Source: PALSA-607 sp963825425 (GTDB lineage Bacteria; Actinomycetota; Actinomycetes; Acidothermales; Acidothermaceae). From it: a stretch of 64,000 nt of DNA. The first letter of the stretch is position 1. Every line of letters starts with the position of its first letter. The notes beneath the pieces were generated by a model that saw only the letters and a list, made by a program, of their open reading frames with translations, was not told where the DNA came from and did no database searches. Shown here piece by piece: positions 52,952 to 62,714 of the stretch. The stretch spans positions 62,001 to 126,000 of the forward strand of contig CAWGTF010000010.1 of the NCBI GenBank assembly GCA_963825425.1, in the 5' to 3' direction. Both the position numbers and the translations under genes were made by a program.

Positions 52952-53815
52952 TCACCGATCGCGCAAGGTCCTCATCAGGGCCAGATCCTCACGGTGTTCC
53001 GGCGCCTTGCCCGGAGTCTCGAGAACCAGCGGGACGCCACGAGTTGCCGGATGCCGGAACAGTTCGGCGAAGGGCTCGACGCCAATACGCCCCTTGCCGA
53101 TGCGCTCGTGATTGTCGCGATTCGATCCGCACGCGTCCTTGGAGTCGTTGGCATGCAGCAACTTCAGTCTGCCTCTGCCGACGGCTCGTACGAGTGCATT
53201 CAATGTCGAGCGGACGCCGCCTGGTTCGGCGAGGTTGTGTCCGGCGGCAAATGCGTGGCAGGTGTCAAGACAGATGCCGAGCTTCGGATGGTGGTCGAGC
53301 GAGTCGAGGTACCAACCGAGGTCGTCGACTGTCGATGCGAGCGATTGGCCGGCGCCAGCGGTCGCTTCGATGAGAACGTCTGGGCCACCGTCAGGGATTT
53401 CGTCCAGCAACGGCAGCACGTTTTCGCGGACCTGCTTCATCGCATCGTCTTTGCCGGCGACCGTCACCGCAGAACCTGCGTGGACGACGACACCGCGCGC
53501 GCCGATTGCACCCGCACGAAAGAGCGCATGACGCAGCGAGAGCACCGAGTTCTCCAGCGTCGACGGTGTGGGCGAGCCGAGGTTCACCAGATACGCAGCA
53601 TGCACGAACGTCGGGATCTTCGCGATTGCGCACGACGCGCGGAACTCGTCGTCTTGCCGAGGGTCGCCGACAGATCGCGCCCAGCCGCGTGGGTTGGACA
53701 GGAACACCTGGATCGCCTCGGCGCCGACGTCGTGCGCGTACGCAAGGCCGCCACTGGACAGCCCGCCCGCGACCGGTACGTGAACTCCGACCGGCGATGG
53801 CTTGCGAGGTGGCAC
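52952..53815 (-). CDS. nfo: Deoxyribonuclease IV (AP endonuclease)
   Basis: A 287-residue endonuclease IV-type TIM barrel that cuts DNA at abasic sites. Metal ligands are visible: His in PTFVHAAYL, His in VVVHAGSA, Glu in VLIEATAGAGQ, Asp/His in CLDTCHAFAAG, His in LLHANDSKD, Asp-His in NRDNHERIGKG and Glu in VLETPG. Length is normal. GTG 53815. Three zinc ions are expected. It lies between unrelated envelope genes and 66 bases from the kinase C-terminus; no operon partner is evident. Confidence 0.93.
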   Translation of the reverse strand: MPPRKPSPVGVHVPVAGGLSSGGLAYAHDVGAEAIQVFLSNPRGWARSVGDPRQDDEFRASCAIAKIPTFVHAAYLVNLGSPTPSTLENSVLSLRHALFRAGAIGARGVVVHAGSAVTVAGKDDAMKQVRENVLPLLDEIPDGGPDVLIEATAGAGQSLASTVDDLGWYLDSLDHHPKLGICLDTCHAFAAGHNLAEPGGVRSTLNALVRAVGRGRLKLLHANDSKDACGSNRDNHERIGKGRIGVEPFAELFRHPATRGVPLVLETPGKAPEHREDLALMRTLRDR

Positions 53816-53881
53816 CGGTCAAGGATGTCAGACCAGCCTTGAGCGACGAAGCCGCCTCGGAAATCTACTGAATCTACTGAT

Positions 53882-55836
53882 CTACTGGGCGTAGATGGTG
53901 ATGACGGTGCCGAGCGGCTGCATCGAGCCGCCCTTGGGACTTTGGCTGGTCACGACGCCGAATCGGCCACTCGAGCCGACCTTGACCTTGAAGCCGGCGT
54001 CGGTCAACGTCTTCGTCGCTTGCTGAATGCTGATCCAGTTCTTCGGGTCACCGTTCAAGTTGCTGTGGACGTCAGGCACCTTGAACAGCTGTGGGCCTTT
54101 GGAGATGTCGAGCGTGACGGTGTCACCGAGCTTGCCTGTCCCAAGATTCGGTGATTGGGAGATGACCAACCCGGCCTTCACCGTCGTGCTGTAGTCCTGG
54201 GTGGGTACGACGTTGAAACCGGCTGTTGACAGGGCTTGCGTGGCCTGGTCGGCCGGCTGATTCGTGTAGTCGACGATCGGGATCGGCTCCGGACCAAGGC
54301 TGACGGTGACAGTCACCGTCGTGCCGGCTTGCTCGTTGGTGCCGACCGACGGATCGACGGAGATCACGTTCCCGGCAATCACTGTCGGGCTGTATTGAGT
54401 CGTCGGGGGATCTGTGATGTTCAGGTGCGCCGCGATCAGCTCTGATTTGTAGTCGACTAGGGATGTGCCGCCGCCAGGGTCGTACTGCGGCACCTGGAAC
54501 AGCTGCGGCCCCTCCGAGAGCCGGATCGTCACCGTGTCTCCGCGCAACACCTTGTGCTTGGCAGTCGGCGATTGCTCGACGACGGCGTTCTTGGGGACGG
54601 TGGCAGAGAACTCAGGCTCGCCAACCTGCACTGTCACATGGGCGGCTTTGGCTTTCGCTGTGGCGTCGGACGACGACAGCTTGACCAGATTCGGGGTGGC
54701 TGTATATCGGCCCGCCGCGAACCACCAGCCGGCCGCCGCGGCGGCGGCCGCCAGCAACAAGATGATGAAGAAGGCGATCCAGCCCTTCCGGTGTGGATGC
54801 GGCCGGCGGTAGTCGTCCTCGGGTGGTTGCGGCGGTTCGGCGTAGCGCGGTGGCTCGGCGTACCGCGGCGGTGCGCCCTGACTGCCGTGGTTGCTCTGAC
54901 TGCCAAGGCGGAGTGGGTCCAACGGTCGCGGTGTCGGGGAGTTCGACGACGAGCGTGCGGTTGATCAGGGTGGTCAGGCTCCCGTCGTCCGCATCGGACA
55001 TCACCAGGCCGCCGCGAACCCGCACGACCTCCGCCAGGAACGCGCCTGCGTCGTGCGGGCGCCGGTCCGCGTCGCGAGCGGTAGCCCTGGCGACGAGCAT
55101 GTCGACGGAGACAGGGATGCCAGACACCAAGCTGGACGGCGGCGGCACATCCTCGTGCGCATGCTTCAGCGCCACCGATACCGCGGTCTCGCCGTCGTAC
55201 GGCGGGCGGCCGGTCAGCATCTCGAACAGCATGACGCCGGCCGAATAGACGTCGCTTCGCTCGTCGGCGATGCCGCGGATGACTTGCTCGGGCGACAGGT
55301 AGGCGACCGTCCCGATGAGGCTGGTCGCGCTGGTCGCTTCGAGATTGGCGGCGGCTCTGGCCAGTCCGAAGTCGGCGACCTTGACCCGGCCGTCGTCGGC
55401 GAGCAAGACGTTCTCGGGCTTCACATCGCGGTGCACCAGACCTGCGGCGTGCGCGGCCGAGAGCGCGGCGAGCACCGGCTCCAGCACCGACAGAGCTTCG
55501 GCAGGGGTGAGCCGGGTGCGCTCGCGCATGAGGTCGCGCAGCGTCCGGCCCTGGACGTACTCCATCGCCAGGAAGACGTAGCCGCCGTCTTCGCCCTGGT
55601 CGTAGACCGCGACGACATTGGGATGCGAGAGTCGCGCCGCCGACTTGGCCTCGCGGATGAACCGCGCGACGAATTGATCGTTTTCGGCAAAGAGCTGGTG
55701 CATGACCTTGAGCGCGACGACGCGGTCCGAGCCGGGTGTCCAGCGCGCGGTACACCGTCGCCATCCCGCCGCGGGCGATGCGTGCCTCGACCCGGTAGCG
55801 GCCGTCAAGGACGCGGCCTACCAAGGCATCCGACAT
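53882..55836 (-). pseudogene. PknL-type Ser/Thr kinase with four PASTA repeats (two frameshifts)
   Basis: A transmembrane Ser/Thr protein kinase of about 650 residues. Kinase domain: GGMATVYRALD (glycine loop), VVALKVM (catalytic Lys), LVHRDVKPENVLL (HRD), KVADFGLARAA (DFG), GTVAYLSPEQ (activation end). Then a Pro/Tyr-rich juxtamembrane segment, one helix (WIAFFIILLLAAAAAAAGWW) and four PASTA repeats (VPQYDPGGG, VDYTNQPADQATQAL among them) outside the cell, which sense wall fragments. Shifts near 55730 (after ALDTRLG) and 54925. Start taken as ATG 55836; ATG 55860 is an alternative. From memory, mycobacterial PknL lacks PASTA, so the extracellular part differs from that relative. Confidence 0.87.
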
Positions 55837-55921
55837 CGTCGTATCCACGGCGTCGAGCATACGTGCGCGAACGGCTCGCAACGGGCAGGCGCGGCGCGCC
55901 CCGGCGGGAGGCTACGACAGA

Positions 55922-56611
55922 ATGGCGGGCGTGCAGCCCGGCGTCGTGCTCTTCGATCTTGACGGCACGCTGACCGCCTCCGCGCCCGGCATCATCCGCT
56001 CCGTGACGGCCGCGCTCAGCGCGCTGCAGCTTCCGCTACTTGACGAAGCGGCGCTCCTGCGGTTCATCGGGCCGCCGCTTCTCGACTCGTTCCGCGACAT
56101 CGCGGGCCTCGATGAGGCCACCGCCCTCGACGCGATGGTCGCTTACCGTCGTTACTTCGCCGAGTACGGCATCGCCGGGAACGCCGTCTACCCGGGCATC
56201 CCCGGCTTGCTGCGCGAGCTTGTCGATACCGGACGCCGATTGGCTGTCACCACATCAAAGCCGCTGCCGTACGCCGTTCCGATCATCGAGCACTTTGCAC
56301 TGGCCGAGTACTTCGAGGCGGTGTTCGCCCCCGCGATCGACGGCGACGGAACCGACAAGAGCGCGGTGGTCGCACAGGCGCTCGACCTGCTGGGCGTCGA
56401 GCTCCACGATGTGGTCCTCGTAGGCGATCGATCGCACGACGTCGTGGGCGCGCAAGACAACGGCATCCGGTGCATCGGTGCGCTCTGGGGATACGGCTCG
56501 CGCGAGGAGCTCGCGGGGGCCGACGCACTAGCGGCGGACGTCGACGAGCTCGCGTCGCTGCTCGGCCTCGCGCGGGATCACCCGACTGGCGGGGACGACG
56601 CCTTCGCGTAG
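55922..56611 (+). CDS. HAD-superfamily phosphatase
   Basis: A 229-residue haloacid dehalogenase-like hydrolase resembling phosphoglycolate phosphatase. Motif I FDLDGTLTASAPG, motif II Thr/Ser in VTTSKP, and motif IV VGDRSHDVVGAQDNG, with a helical cap between (about 15-85). Substrate undetermined. It is divergent from the kinase gene and its 3' end overlaps the convergent thiG end by 34 bases. Confidence 0.85.
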   Translation: MAGVQPGVVLFDLDGTLTASAPGIIRSVTAALSALQLPLLDEAALLRFIGPPLLDSFRDIAGLDEATALDAMVAYRRYFAEYGIAGNAVYPGIPGLLRELVDTGRRLAVTTSKPLPYAVPIIEHFALAEYFEAVFAPAIDGDGTDKSAVVAQALDLLGVELHDVVLVGDRSHDVVGAQDNGIRCIGALWGYGSREELAGADALAADVDELASLLGLARDHPTGGDDAFA

Positions 56612-57336
56612 CGGCGGACCGGGATCCGTCCGGCGAGCCGCGCCAACCGACCGGCCACGACGGCGTTGCGCATCGCCTCGGCCATCAGCGCCGGGCGTTG
56701 CGCACGGGTGACGGCGGAGGCCAGCAGCACCGCATCGCAGCCCAACTCCATCGCGAGCGCCGCGTCGCTCGCCGTCCCGATTCCGGCATCGAGAACCACG
56801 GGGACTCCGGCGCGCTCGACGATCAGCTCGATGTTGTGCGGGTTGCGAATGCCGAGCCCGGAGCCGATCGGCGAGCCGAGCGGCATGACGGCGACGCACC
56901 CCACCTGTTCGAGGCGGCGGGCGAGCACCGGGTCGTCGTTCGTGTACGGCAGCACAAGAAAACCCTCAGAGACAAGGGTTTCTGCCGCGTCGAGTAGCTC
57001 GATCGGGTCGGGCAACAGAGTGTGTTCGTCGGCAATCACCTCGAGCTTCACCCAGTTGGTGCCGAGCGCCTCGCGACCCAGGCGTGCCGTGAGAACGGCA
57101 TCGGCCGCGGTGTAGCAGCCTGCAGTGTTCGGTAGCACGCGGACGCCGCGCCGGGCCAGCACGTCGAGTATCGAACCGTGCGCGGCCGGGTCGACGCGGC
57201 GCATCGCGACCGTGGTGATCTCAGTTCCGGACGCCTCGAGCGCGGCCTCGAGAACGTCGAGGCTGGGAACGCCGCCGGTGCCCATGATCAGGCGCGAGGT
57301 GAAGGTCTCACCGGCCAGCACGAAGGGGTCGTCCAC
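56578..57336 (-). CDS. thiG: Thiazole synthase
   Basis: A 252-residue ThiG. It has the conserved SRLIMGTGGVPSL start, the Schiff-base Lys in NWVKLEVIAD, and GSPIGSGLGIRNP phosphate motif plus PVVLDAGIGTASDAALAMEL. It builds the thiazole phosphate ring from DXP, ThiS-thiocarboxylate and dehydroglycine. GTG 57336, three bases after thiS. Last gene of the riboswitch-led thiO-thiS-thiG operon; convergent overlap with the HAD gene. Confidence 0.95.
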   Translation of the reverse strand: MDDPFVLAGETFTSRLIMGTGGVPSLDVLEAALEASGTEITTVAMRRVDPAAHGSILDVLARRGVRVLPNTAGCYTAADAVLTARLGREALGTNWVKLEVIADEHTLLPDPIELLDAAETLVSEGFLVLPYTNDDPVLARRLEQVGCVAVMPLGSPIGSGLGIRNPHNIELIVERAGVPVVLDAGIGTASDAALAMELGCDAVLLASAVTRAQRPALMAEAMRNAVVAGRLARLAGRIPVRRYAKASSPPVG

Positions 57337-57339
57337 GGC

Positions 57340-57540
57340 TCAACCTCCTTGCACAGCAGTCAGAATCTCGACTTGATCGGCCTCGACCAAGGCGGTCGAC
57401 GGCCATTCACCGCGAGGTACCACGCTGCCGTTCAACGCAACGGCGACGCCACGCGCAGCACTTGTCAGCCGCGCGACTACGTCGGTCAGTGTCGTGTCGT
57501 CAGGCAGGTCATGGCGCTGACCGTTGATCACGATGGTCAT
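57340..57540 (-). CDS. thiS: Sulfur carrier protein ThiS
   Basis: A 66-residue ubiquitin-fold carrier ending in the Gly-Gly that becomes the thiocarboxylate (TAVQGG). N-terminus MTIVINGQRHDLPDDTTLTD is typical. Delivers sulfur to ThiG. Its ATG overlaps the thiO stop and thiG follows directly. Frames longer than this on the same strand belong to thiO. Confidence 0.93.
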   Translation of the reverse strand: MTIVINGQRHDLPDDTTLTDVVARLTSAARGVAVALNGSVVPRGEWPSTALVEADQVEILTAVQGG

Positions 57541-58690
57541 GCAGGTACCTCGGCTCGCGCGAAGCGGCACGGGTCGAATCGATCGAACCCGGCCGGCAGG
57601 GCGCCGGAAGTGAGCAACCCGACAACCGCGTCCGCGGTGATCGGAGCGAGCAGGATGCCGTTGCGGTAGTGCCCGGTCGCCACCACGAGTCCGGGCAGCG
57701 CGCCGGCGCCGATCATCGGGGCGTTGTCGGGTGATCCCGGACGCAGCCCCACCGATGCCTCGACAAGCTCGATCTCGCTCACCCGTGGCAGCAGTTCGCG
57801 GGCGTCGGCCAGCAGGTCGCCAGTGCCCTCGACGGTGAGTCGGGTGTCGAATCCCTTTTCCTCGCTGGTAGCTCCCACCACGATCTCGCCGTCTGCACGC
57901 GGCACGAGGTAGATCGGCCGGCCCGCGGACGAGTGCCCGCACGTTGCGCTGAAGCGTCGGATGCTCGACGTCCTCGCGCAGCCGCAGGATCTGACCCTTC
58001 ACGGGCCGCACTGGCGGGCGCGCGTGATCGGGGAGTCCGCCCAACTCACCTGACCAGCAACCGGCTGCGAGCACGACGGATCCGGCGCTGATGTCGTCGA
58101 CGCCGACGACGCGATCGCCGTCGACCCGAAGGTCTCGAGCCGGCACCGCGGCGGACGTCGACGCCGGCTCGCGTGCACGCCACCAACAACGCCGCGACCA
58201 GCCGGCGAGGATCGACCTGGTGGTCACCGTCGACGAGCAGGCCGCCACGTACAGCGGTTGACAGGTAGGGCTCGAGCTCGCGGCACTCGCGGGCGGTAAC
58301 GGGCTGCGAGCGCAGCCCAAGTGCGGCCTGGTAGTCGTGCAAGTGGTCGAGCGCTGCCTTGTCGTCGACGTCGAAAGCGACGGCGAGCGTCCCGGTCGCG
58401 CGGTACCCCACCGACGTCTCGCTGGCGTCTTCGAGCTCTGCGACAAAGCTCGGGTAGCGGGTTGCCGACGCGAGGTTCAGGCGGAGCAGGTCCTCCTCGC
58501 CGTAGTGCACTTCCGTGACGGGTGCGAGCATGCCCGCGCCATGGTGTGAGGCGCCCATCCCTGGTGTGGGATCGAGGACGGTGACCGTGACGCCACGCAG
58601 TGCGGCTTGCCAGGCGATGGCGAGGCCGATGACGCCACCGCCGACAACGACGACGTCACGACCGGCGACATCACCACCGTGGCCGGCCAT
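57537..58690 (-). pseudogene. thiO: Glycine oxidase ThiO (two frameshifts)
   Basis: FAD-dependent glycine oxidase giving dehydroglycine for thiazole synthesis, about 380 residues. N-terminal dinucleotide fold VVVVGGGVIGLAIAWQA, then GMGASHHGAGMLAP and YRATGTLAVAFD. Shifts near 58140 (before ARDLRVDGDRVVG) and 57915 (before PIYLVPRADGEIVVG). The C-terminal SVGLRPGSPDNAPMIGAG and GHYRNGILLAP, typical of glycine oxidases, is intact. ATG 58690 was chosen as it precedes the FAD fold; ATG 58714 lies inside the TPP riboswitch. The rest of the operon is intact. Confidence 0.87.
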
Positions 58691-58697
58691 CGCGTTG

Positions 58698-58785
58698 ACT
58701 CCCTTCGCCGGCATTACCCGGAGCAGGTTCGACGGTCGGCGGCCACTAGCCGCCCTCTCAGCCCGGTCGAGCCGGACTCCCGTGT
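58698..58785 (-). promoter_or_regulatory. TPP riboswitch (THI element)
   Basis: Read on the minus strand: CACGGGAGTCCGGCTCGACC, GGGCTGAGAGGGCGGC, then CGACCGTCGAACCTGCTCCG and GGGTAATGCCGGCGAAGGGA. The CTGAGAGG and the ACCTG-x-TCC-GGGTAATGCC-GCG-AGGGA blocks are diagnostic of the thiamine-pyrophosphate aptamer. It ends about eight bases before the thiO ATG, consistent with repression at translation when TPP is plentiful. Confidence 0.96.
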
Positions 58786-58796
58786 AGGCCCCGAGT

Positions 58797-59282
58797 CTAG
58801 CCGCCGCTCACCGCGGCCGCGTGTGCACCGAGCAGGATGAGCAGTGAGCTGCCCGACTCGACGATCGACACGATCGCGAGTACGAGTGCTGCGCCCGCCA
58901 TCCAGCGAGCCGCCCGATGCGCGGCGAGGTCGGGATCGATGCGCGCCCCGCTGTGGGCAAGGTACGCCAACAACAGGGCGAGCAAGCCGAGCCCGAGCTG
59001 GACGAGAGCGCTGACCCGGACGCCAAAGATGCTGTTGGTCGCGGGATGGGCCAGGACGATCGAGTTGACTAGCAGGTACGTCGGCAGGAGCCCGATCAGG
59101 CTGATGATCGCCAGCACCAACGCCGTGATGCCGAGCGTGATCGGGCTGGTCAGCGTCGCCGACCAACTGCTCGCGGCAATCGCACGGTCGAGGTCGTCGA
59201 GTTCGTCGTCGAAGTCGTCGTCCTCCTCGGCTCCGTCGAGCAGGTCGTCGTCCGGGTCTGTGTCGCCGAGGATTTCGCTCAT
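58797..59282 (-). CDS. Four-helix membrane protein with acidic N-terminus
   Basis: A 161-residue protein. The first 35 residues are extremely acidic (DPDDDLLDGAEEDDDFDDEL), followed by four hydrophobic segments (LGITALVLAIISLIGLLPTY; VQLGLGLLALLLAYLAH; WMAGAALVLAIVSIVES; SGSSLLILLGAHAAA). ATG 59282 follows GTCGGC; the extra residues to 59339 are within the MMPL gene on the same strand. It lies upstream of the riboswitch. Function unknown. Confidence 0.65.
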   Translation of the reverse strand: MSEILGDTDPDDDLLDGAEEDDDFDDELDDLDRAIAASSWSATLTSPITLGITALVLAIISLIGLLPTYLLVNSIVLAHPATNSIFGVRVSALVQLGLGLLALLLAYLAHSGARIDPDLAAHRAARWMAGAALVLAIVSIVESGSSLLILLGAHAAAVSGG

Positions 59283-59292
59283 GCCGACGACA

Positions 59293-61528
59293 CTACCGGT
59301 TCGTGACGAGCACGCTGTCTTCCTCGGGTGCCGGCGCATCGGGTGGCTCGAACGAGACCTTCGGCGTGATTCGGTCCAGCCACTTCGGCAGGTACCAGTT
59401 CCGGTCGCCGATGATGTGCATCATCGACGGCACCAGGATGGTCCGCAGCAGGAATGCGTCGAGGAAGACGGCGCTGGCAAGGCCGATACCGAACAGCTTG
59501 ATCGCTCTCTGGTCGCCGAGAACGAAGCCGCCAAACACGGCGATCATGATGAGTGCCGCCGCCGTGATGATGCTGCCGGTCTCGGCCTGGCCGACGATGA
59601 TGGCGCGCTTGTTGTCCTTGGTGTGCAGCCATTCCTCGTACATGCGGCTGACCAGGAAGACCTGGTAGTCCATCGACAACCCGAACAGGATCGCGAAGAA
59701 CATCACCGGTGCCCACGCATCGATGGGGCCGCCCTTGCCGAACGCCGAGCGCCTCAGAGCCCCAGCCGAACTGGAAGATAGCCACCACGACCCCGAACGA
59801 TGCGCCTGCGGCGAGCAGGTTCATCGCGGCCGCAGTCAACGGAATGACCAGGCTACGGAACGCGACGAGCAGCAACAGGAACGACAAGCCGACGACGGCG
59901 GCGATGAAGAGCGGCAGTCTTGGCCGCGAGCACCTTCGCGAAGTCGACCTGGATCGCCGTGTCGCCGTAGACGTAGACGTGATTCGACGTGCCGTCATAG
60001 ACCGGTGGCAGCGTGTGCGCCCGCAAGGTCTTCACCAACGAGTACGTCTTCGCGTCCTGCGGAGACGTCGTCGACTTGAAGGAGACGAAGGCGACCGCAC
60101 TGTTCAGCGGGATCGCGTGCACGCTCGTCGGCTCGACGCCGGAGGTGCCCTGCAAGACGCCGGCGACCTTCTGCAGGTACGCGGGGTCGGTTGCTCCCGG
60201 GCCGTCGACGACCGCTTCGAGGGTGGAGTTGTAGCCGACCCCAAAGCCCTGCGCGATCAGGTCGTAACCGGCGCGAGTCGTCGTCCCCTTCGGATCGTTG
60301 CCTTGGTCACCGGCTCCGAGCCGCATCGAGAAGAACGGCGCCGCGAGCACCACGATGACCGCGCGCCGCGACCGAAACTGAGCACGAGCTTGTGTCGTGC
60401 GACGGTGTTCGACCAGCGCGGCCCAGAAGCCGAGTGGCGTGCAGGTCGATGAACTCGCCAGCTCGCACCGCACGTCGTTGCTTGCGGGGGAGCACCTTCA
60501 ACCCGAACAGTGACAACAGTGCAGGCAGCAACGTCAGCGATGCAGCCATGGTCAGGCTCACCGCAACCGCGGCGCCGATCGCCATGCCGTTGAAGAAGCT
60601 GACGCCAAGTGCGAGCAGGCCGAGCAGCGCGATGCAGACCGTGATGGCAGCGAAGAGGACGGCGCGGCCGGAGGTGTCCATCGACGTGACGATCGACTCG
60701 CGAACGCCGATGCCGCGCCGCAGGTTTCGCCGATGTCGAGTAACGATGAAGAGCGCATAGTCGACGCCGACGCCCAGCACCATCAGTTCGGTCAGTTCAG
60801 GAGTGATGTTCGAGACGTTCATCGCGTGGGTGAGGATGCCGATGAGTCCGAGTCCGGCGCCGAGCGCGCCGACGGCGCTGGCCAGCGGCAGCACGGTCGC
60901 GCCGAACGTACGGAACACGAAGATCAAGATGATCAGCGCGGCGATGAATCCGAAGGCGAAGGGCGGCAACCCTTGCGTATTCTGCCCCTGACCCTGGAAC
61001 GCGTTTCCGGTGAACTCGACTTGCAGCGTTGAGGATCGCAGTGTCTTGAGATCGTCGAAGACGCCCTTGAACAGCCGCTGGTCGTAGTGGTTCGACGTCC
61101 AGGTGATGCTCGACCAGATCCGGTGGTCGATCCTTCGGCAGTGTTGAGCAGCTTCGGATCGCCGCCGGTGACTGCGGCGCTCTTCGTGCAGTCGATCGAC
61201 TGCCACGGCGTGCGGATGTCGGCGACCTGGTTGCCGGAGGAGCACAACGCAGTCAATGCGGGTGCGACCGTCGCTGGCGCGGAGGTGAGCGCCCCGGTCT
61301 TGGCCTTCAAGACGACGGTGCCGGTCGCGCCGTTCTGGTTCGGCCAGGCCGGCGTTCTTGAGGACCTTCGCGACCGAGGCCGTCTCGGTGTGCGGCAGGC
61401 TGAAGGTGTCTTTGTAGGCCGGACCGCCGAGTGCGCCCGAGATGCCTTGCGCGACCACGATGAATGCGAGCCAGCCGGCGACTGACCCACCAGCGGTGTT
61501 TGACCGCAAAATTGGCAAGCGTCTTCAT
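59293..61528 (-). pseudogene. MMPL/RND-family lipid transporter (several frameshifts)
   Basis: An MMPL-type transporter of about 740 residues. ATG 61528 opens MKTLANFAVKHRWW; further parts in other frames include SVAGWLAFIVVAQGISGALG, the periplasmic domain, ILIFVFRTFGATVLPLASAV, the central Asp-containing GVGVDYALFIVTRHRRNLRR, TVCIALLGLLALGVSFFNGM, second periplasmic VGYNSTLEAVVDGPGATDPA, VGLSFLLLLVAFRSLVIPLT, and the end FGLSMDYQVFLVSRMYEEWL. Shifts near 61480, 61320, 61120, 60450, 60360, 59920 and 59740. All twelve helices survive. The family moves lipids or glycolipids across the membrane using proton force; substrate unknown. Confidence 0.78.
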
Positions 61529-61736
61529 GCTCGATCTCTCCCGTCACCGCGACGTGGCCCCCACCCCGCACTCGGGTGGACCAGCTCACCGCGCCCTTGT
61601 TGTCCTCGAGTCGGTCATTCTAGACGGAGGCGCGGACAGTCCCGACCGATGGTAAGGCGGGCCTGCTGGCTCCTGCGAGCGATTTGCCGCGGCCCCGTGC
61701 GTACGCGCGCGAGTGGTCGCGTGGCAGGCTATCGGG

Positions 61737-62081
61737 GTGCCCGGCGTCGAAGATCTCATCACCGAGTGGCTCAGCGTTCCCGACGTTGCCGAGCGGTTGC
61801 ACGTTGATGTCACAAAAGTTCGCCAACTGTTAAGAGAGCGCAAACTGCTTGGCGTCCGGCGGGACGGTGTCTTGTGGGTGCCGGCGATCTTCGTCGGTGA
61901 CGGTGCGATCCTCAAAGGCCTGCCCGGCACGTTGAGCTTGCTCGCTGATTCCGGGTTCAACGACGACGAGGCGCTGCGCTGGCTGTTCACGGACGACGGA
62001 TTACCAGGGTCTCCGGTGCAGGCGCTGGCCGAGAACCGCGGCACGGAGGTGAAGCGGCGTGCCCAGGCGCTCGCTTTCTGA
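61737..62081 (+). CDS. Rv2175c-family DNA-binding protein
   Basis: A 114-residue winged-helix protein. N-terminal HTH (WLSVPDVAERLHVDVTKVRQ, LLGVRRDGVLWVPA) and the C-terminal Rv2175c-type domain (LKGLPGTLSLLADSGFNDDE, LRWLFTDDGLPGSPVQAL). In M. tuberculosis the homologue is reported as a PknL substrate whose phosphorylation stops DNA binding; the PknL-like kinase here is 6 kb away. GTG 61737 was chosen because homology begins there (VPGVEDLITEWLSV); the longer frame to 61713 adds unrelated residues. Overlaps thiE by 23 bases. Confidence 0.85.
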   Translation: MPGVEDLITEWLSVPDVAERLHVDVTKVRQLLRERKLLGVRRDGVLWVPAIFVGDGAILKGLPGTLSLLADSGFNDDEALRWLFTDDGLPGSPVQALAENRGTEVKRRAQALAF

Positions 62082-62710
62082 CGCACGGCTCTATCTATGT
62101 GTCGACGCGCGCGAGCGTGAGGGCGACCTCGCTGAGTTCCTCGACGCCGTGCTCAGTCATGGCGTCGACATCGTGCAGTTGCGGCAGAAGGGCATCGAGG
62201 CCAAGCACGAGCTGGCGGCTCTCCGGGTGTTCGCCGACGCATGCGAGGCGACACGGCGCCTTGCTGGCGGTAAACGATCGCGCCGACGTCGCGTGGGCTT
62301 GCGGTGCGCCGGTTCTGCACCTCGGGCAAGACGATCTGCCGGTGTCGGTCGCCCGCGCGATCGTGGCTGAAGACGTGTTGATCGGGCGGTCCTCCCACAC
62401 CGAGAGCGAGGCGGCCGCAGCAGCTGTCGAAGAGGGCGTCGACTACTTCTGTGTCGGGCCGTGCTGGCCGACGCCGACGAAGCCCGGCCGACCTGCACCC
62501 GGCCTCCCGCTGGTGACCTACGCGAGCGGCTTGGGGACGACCCGGCCGTGGTTCGCCATTGGTGGGATCGATCTGGGCAACCTCGACCAGGTTCTCGACG
62601 CGGGTGCTCGGCGGGTGGTTGTGGTCCGCGCCATCACCGAGGCGGCCGACCCGGGTGCCGCGGCTGCCGAGTTCGCGACGAGGTTGCGCGCCGCCGTGCC
62701 GGTACCCTGA
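62059..62710 (+). pseudogene. thiE: Thiamine-phosphate synthase (one frameshift)
   Basis: ThiE, joining the HMP and thiazole halves into thiamine phosphate, about 215 residues. GTG 62059; LYLCVDARERE, VDIVQLRQKG (Lys of phosphate site). A single-base change near 62250 restores GALLAVNDRADVAWACG; then LHLGQDDLPV, IGRSSHTESEAAAA, VGPCWPTPTKPGRPAPG and the glycine loop of GGIDLGNLDQVLDAGA. No riboswitch of its own was seen; it overlaps the Rv2175c gene on the same strand. The rest of thiamine synthesis is at 57-59 kb. Confidence 0.9.
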
Positions 62711-62714
62711 GCGC

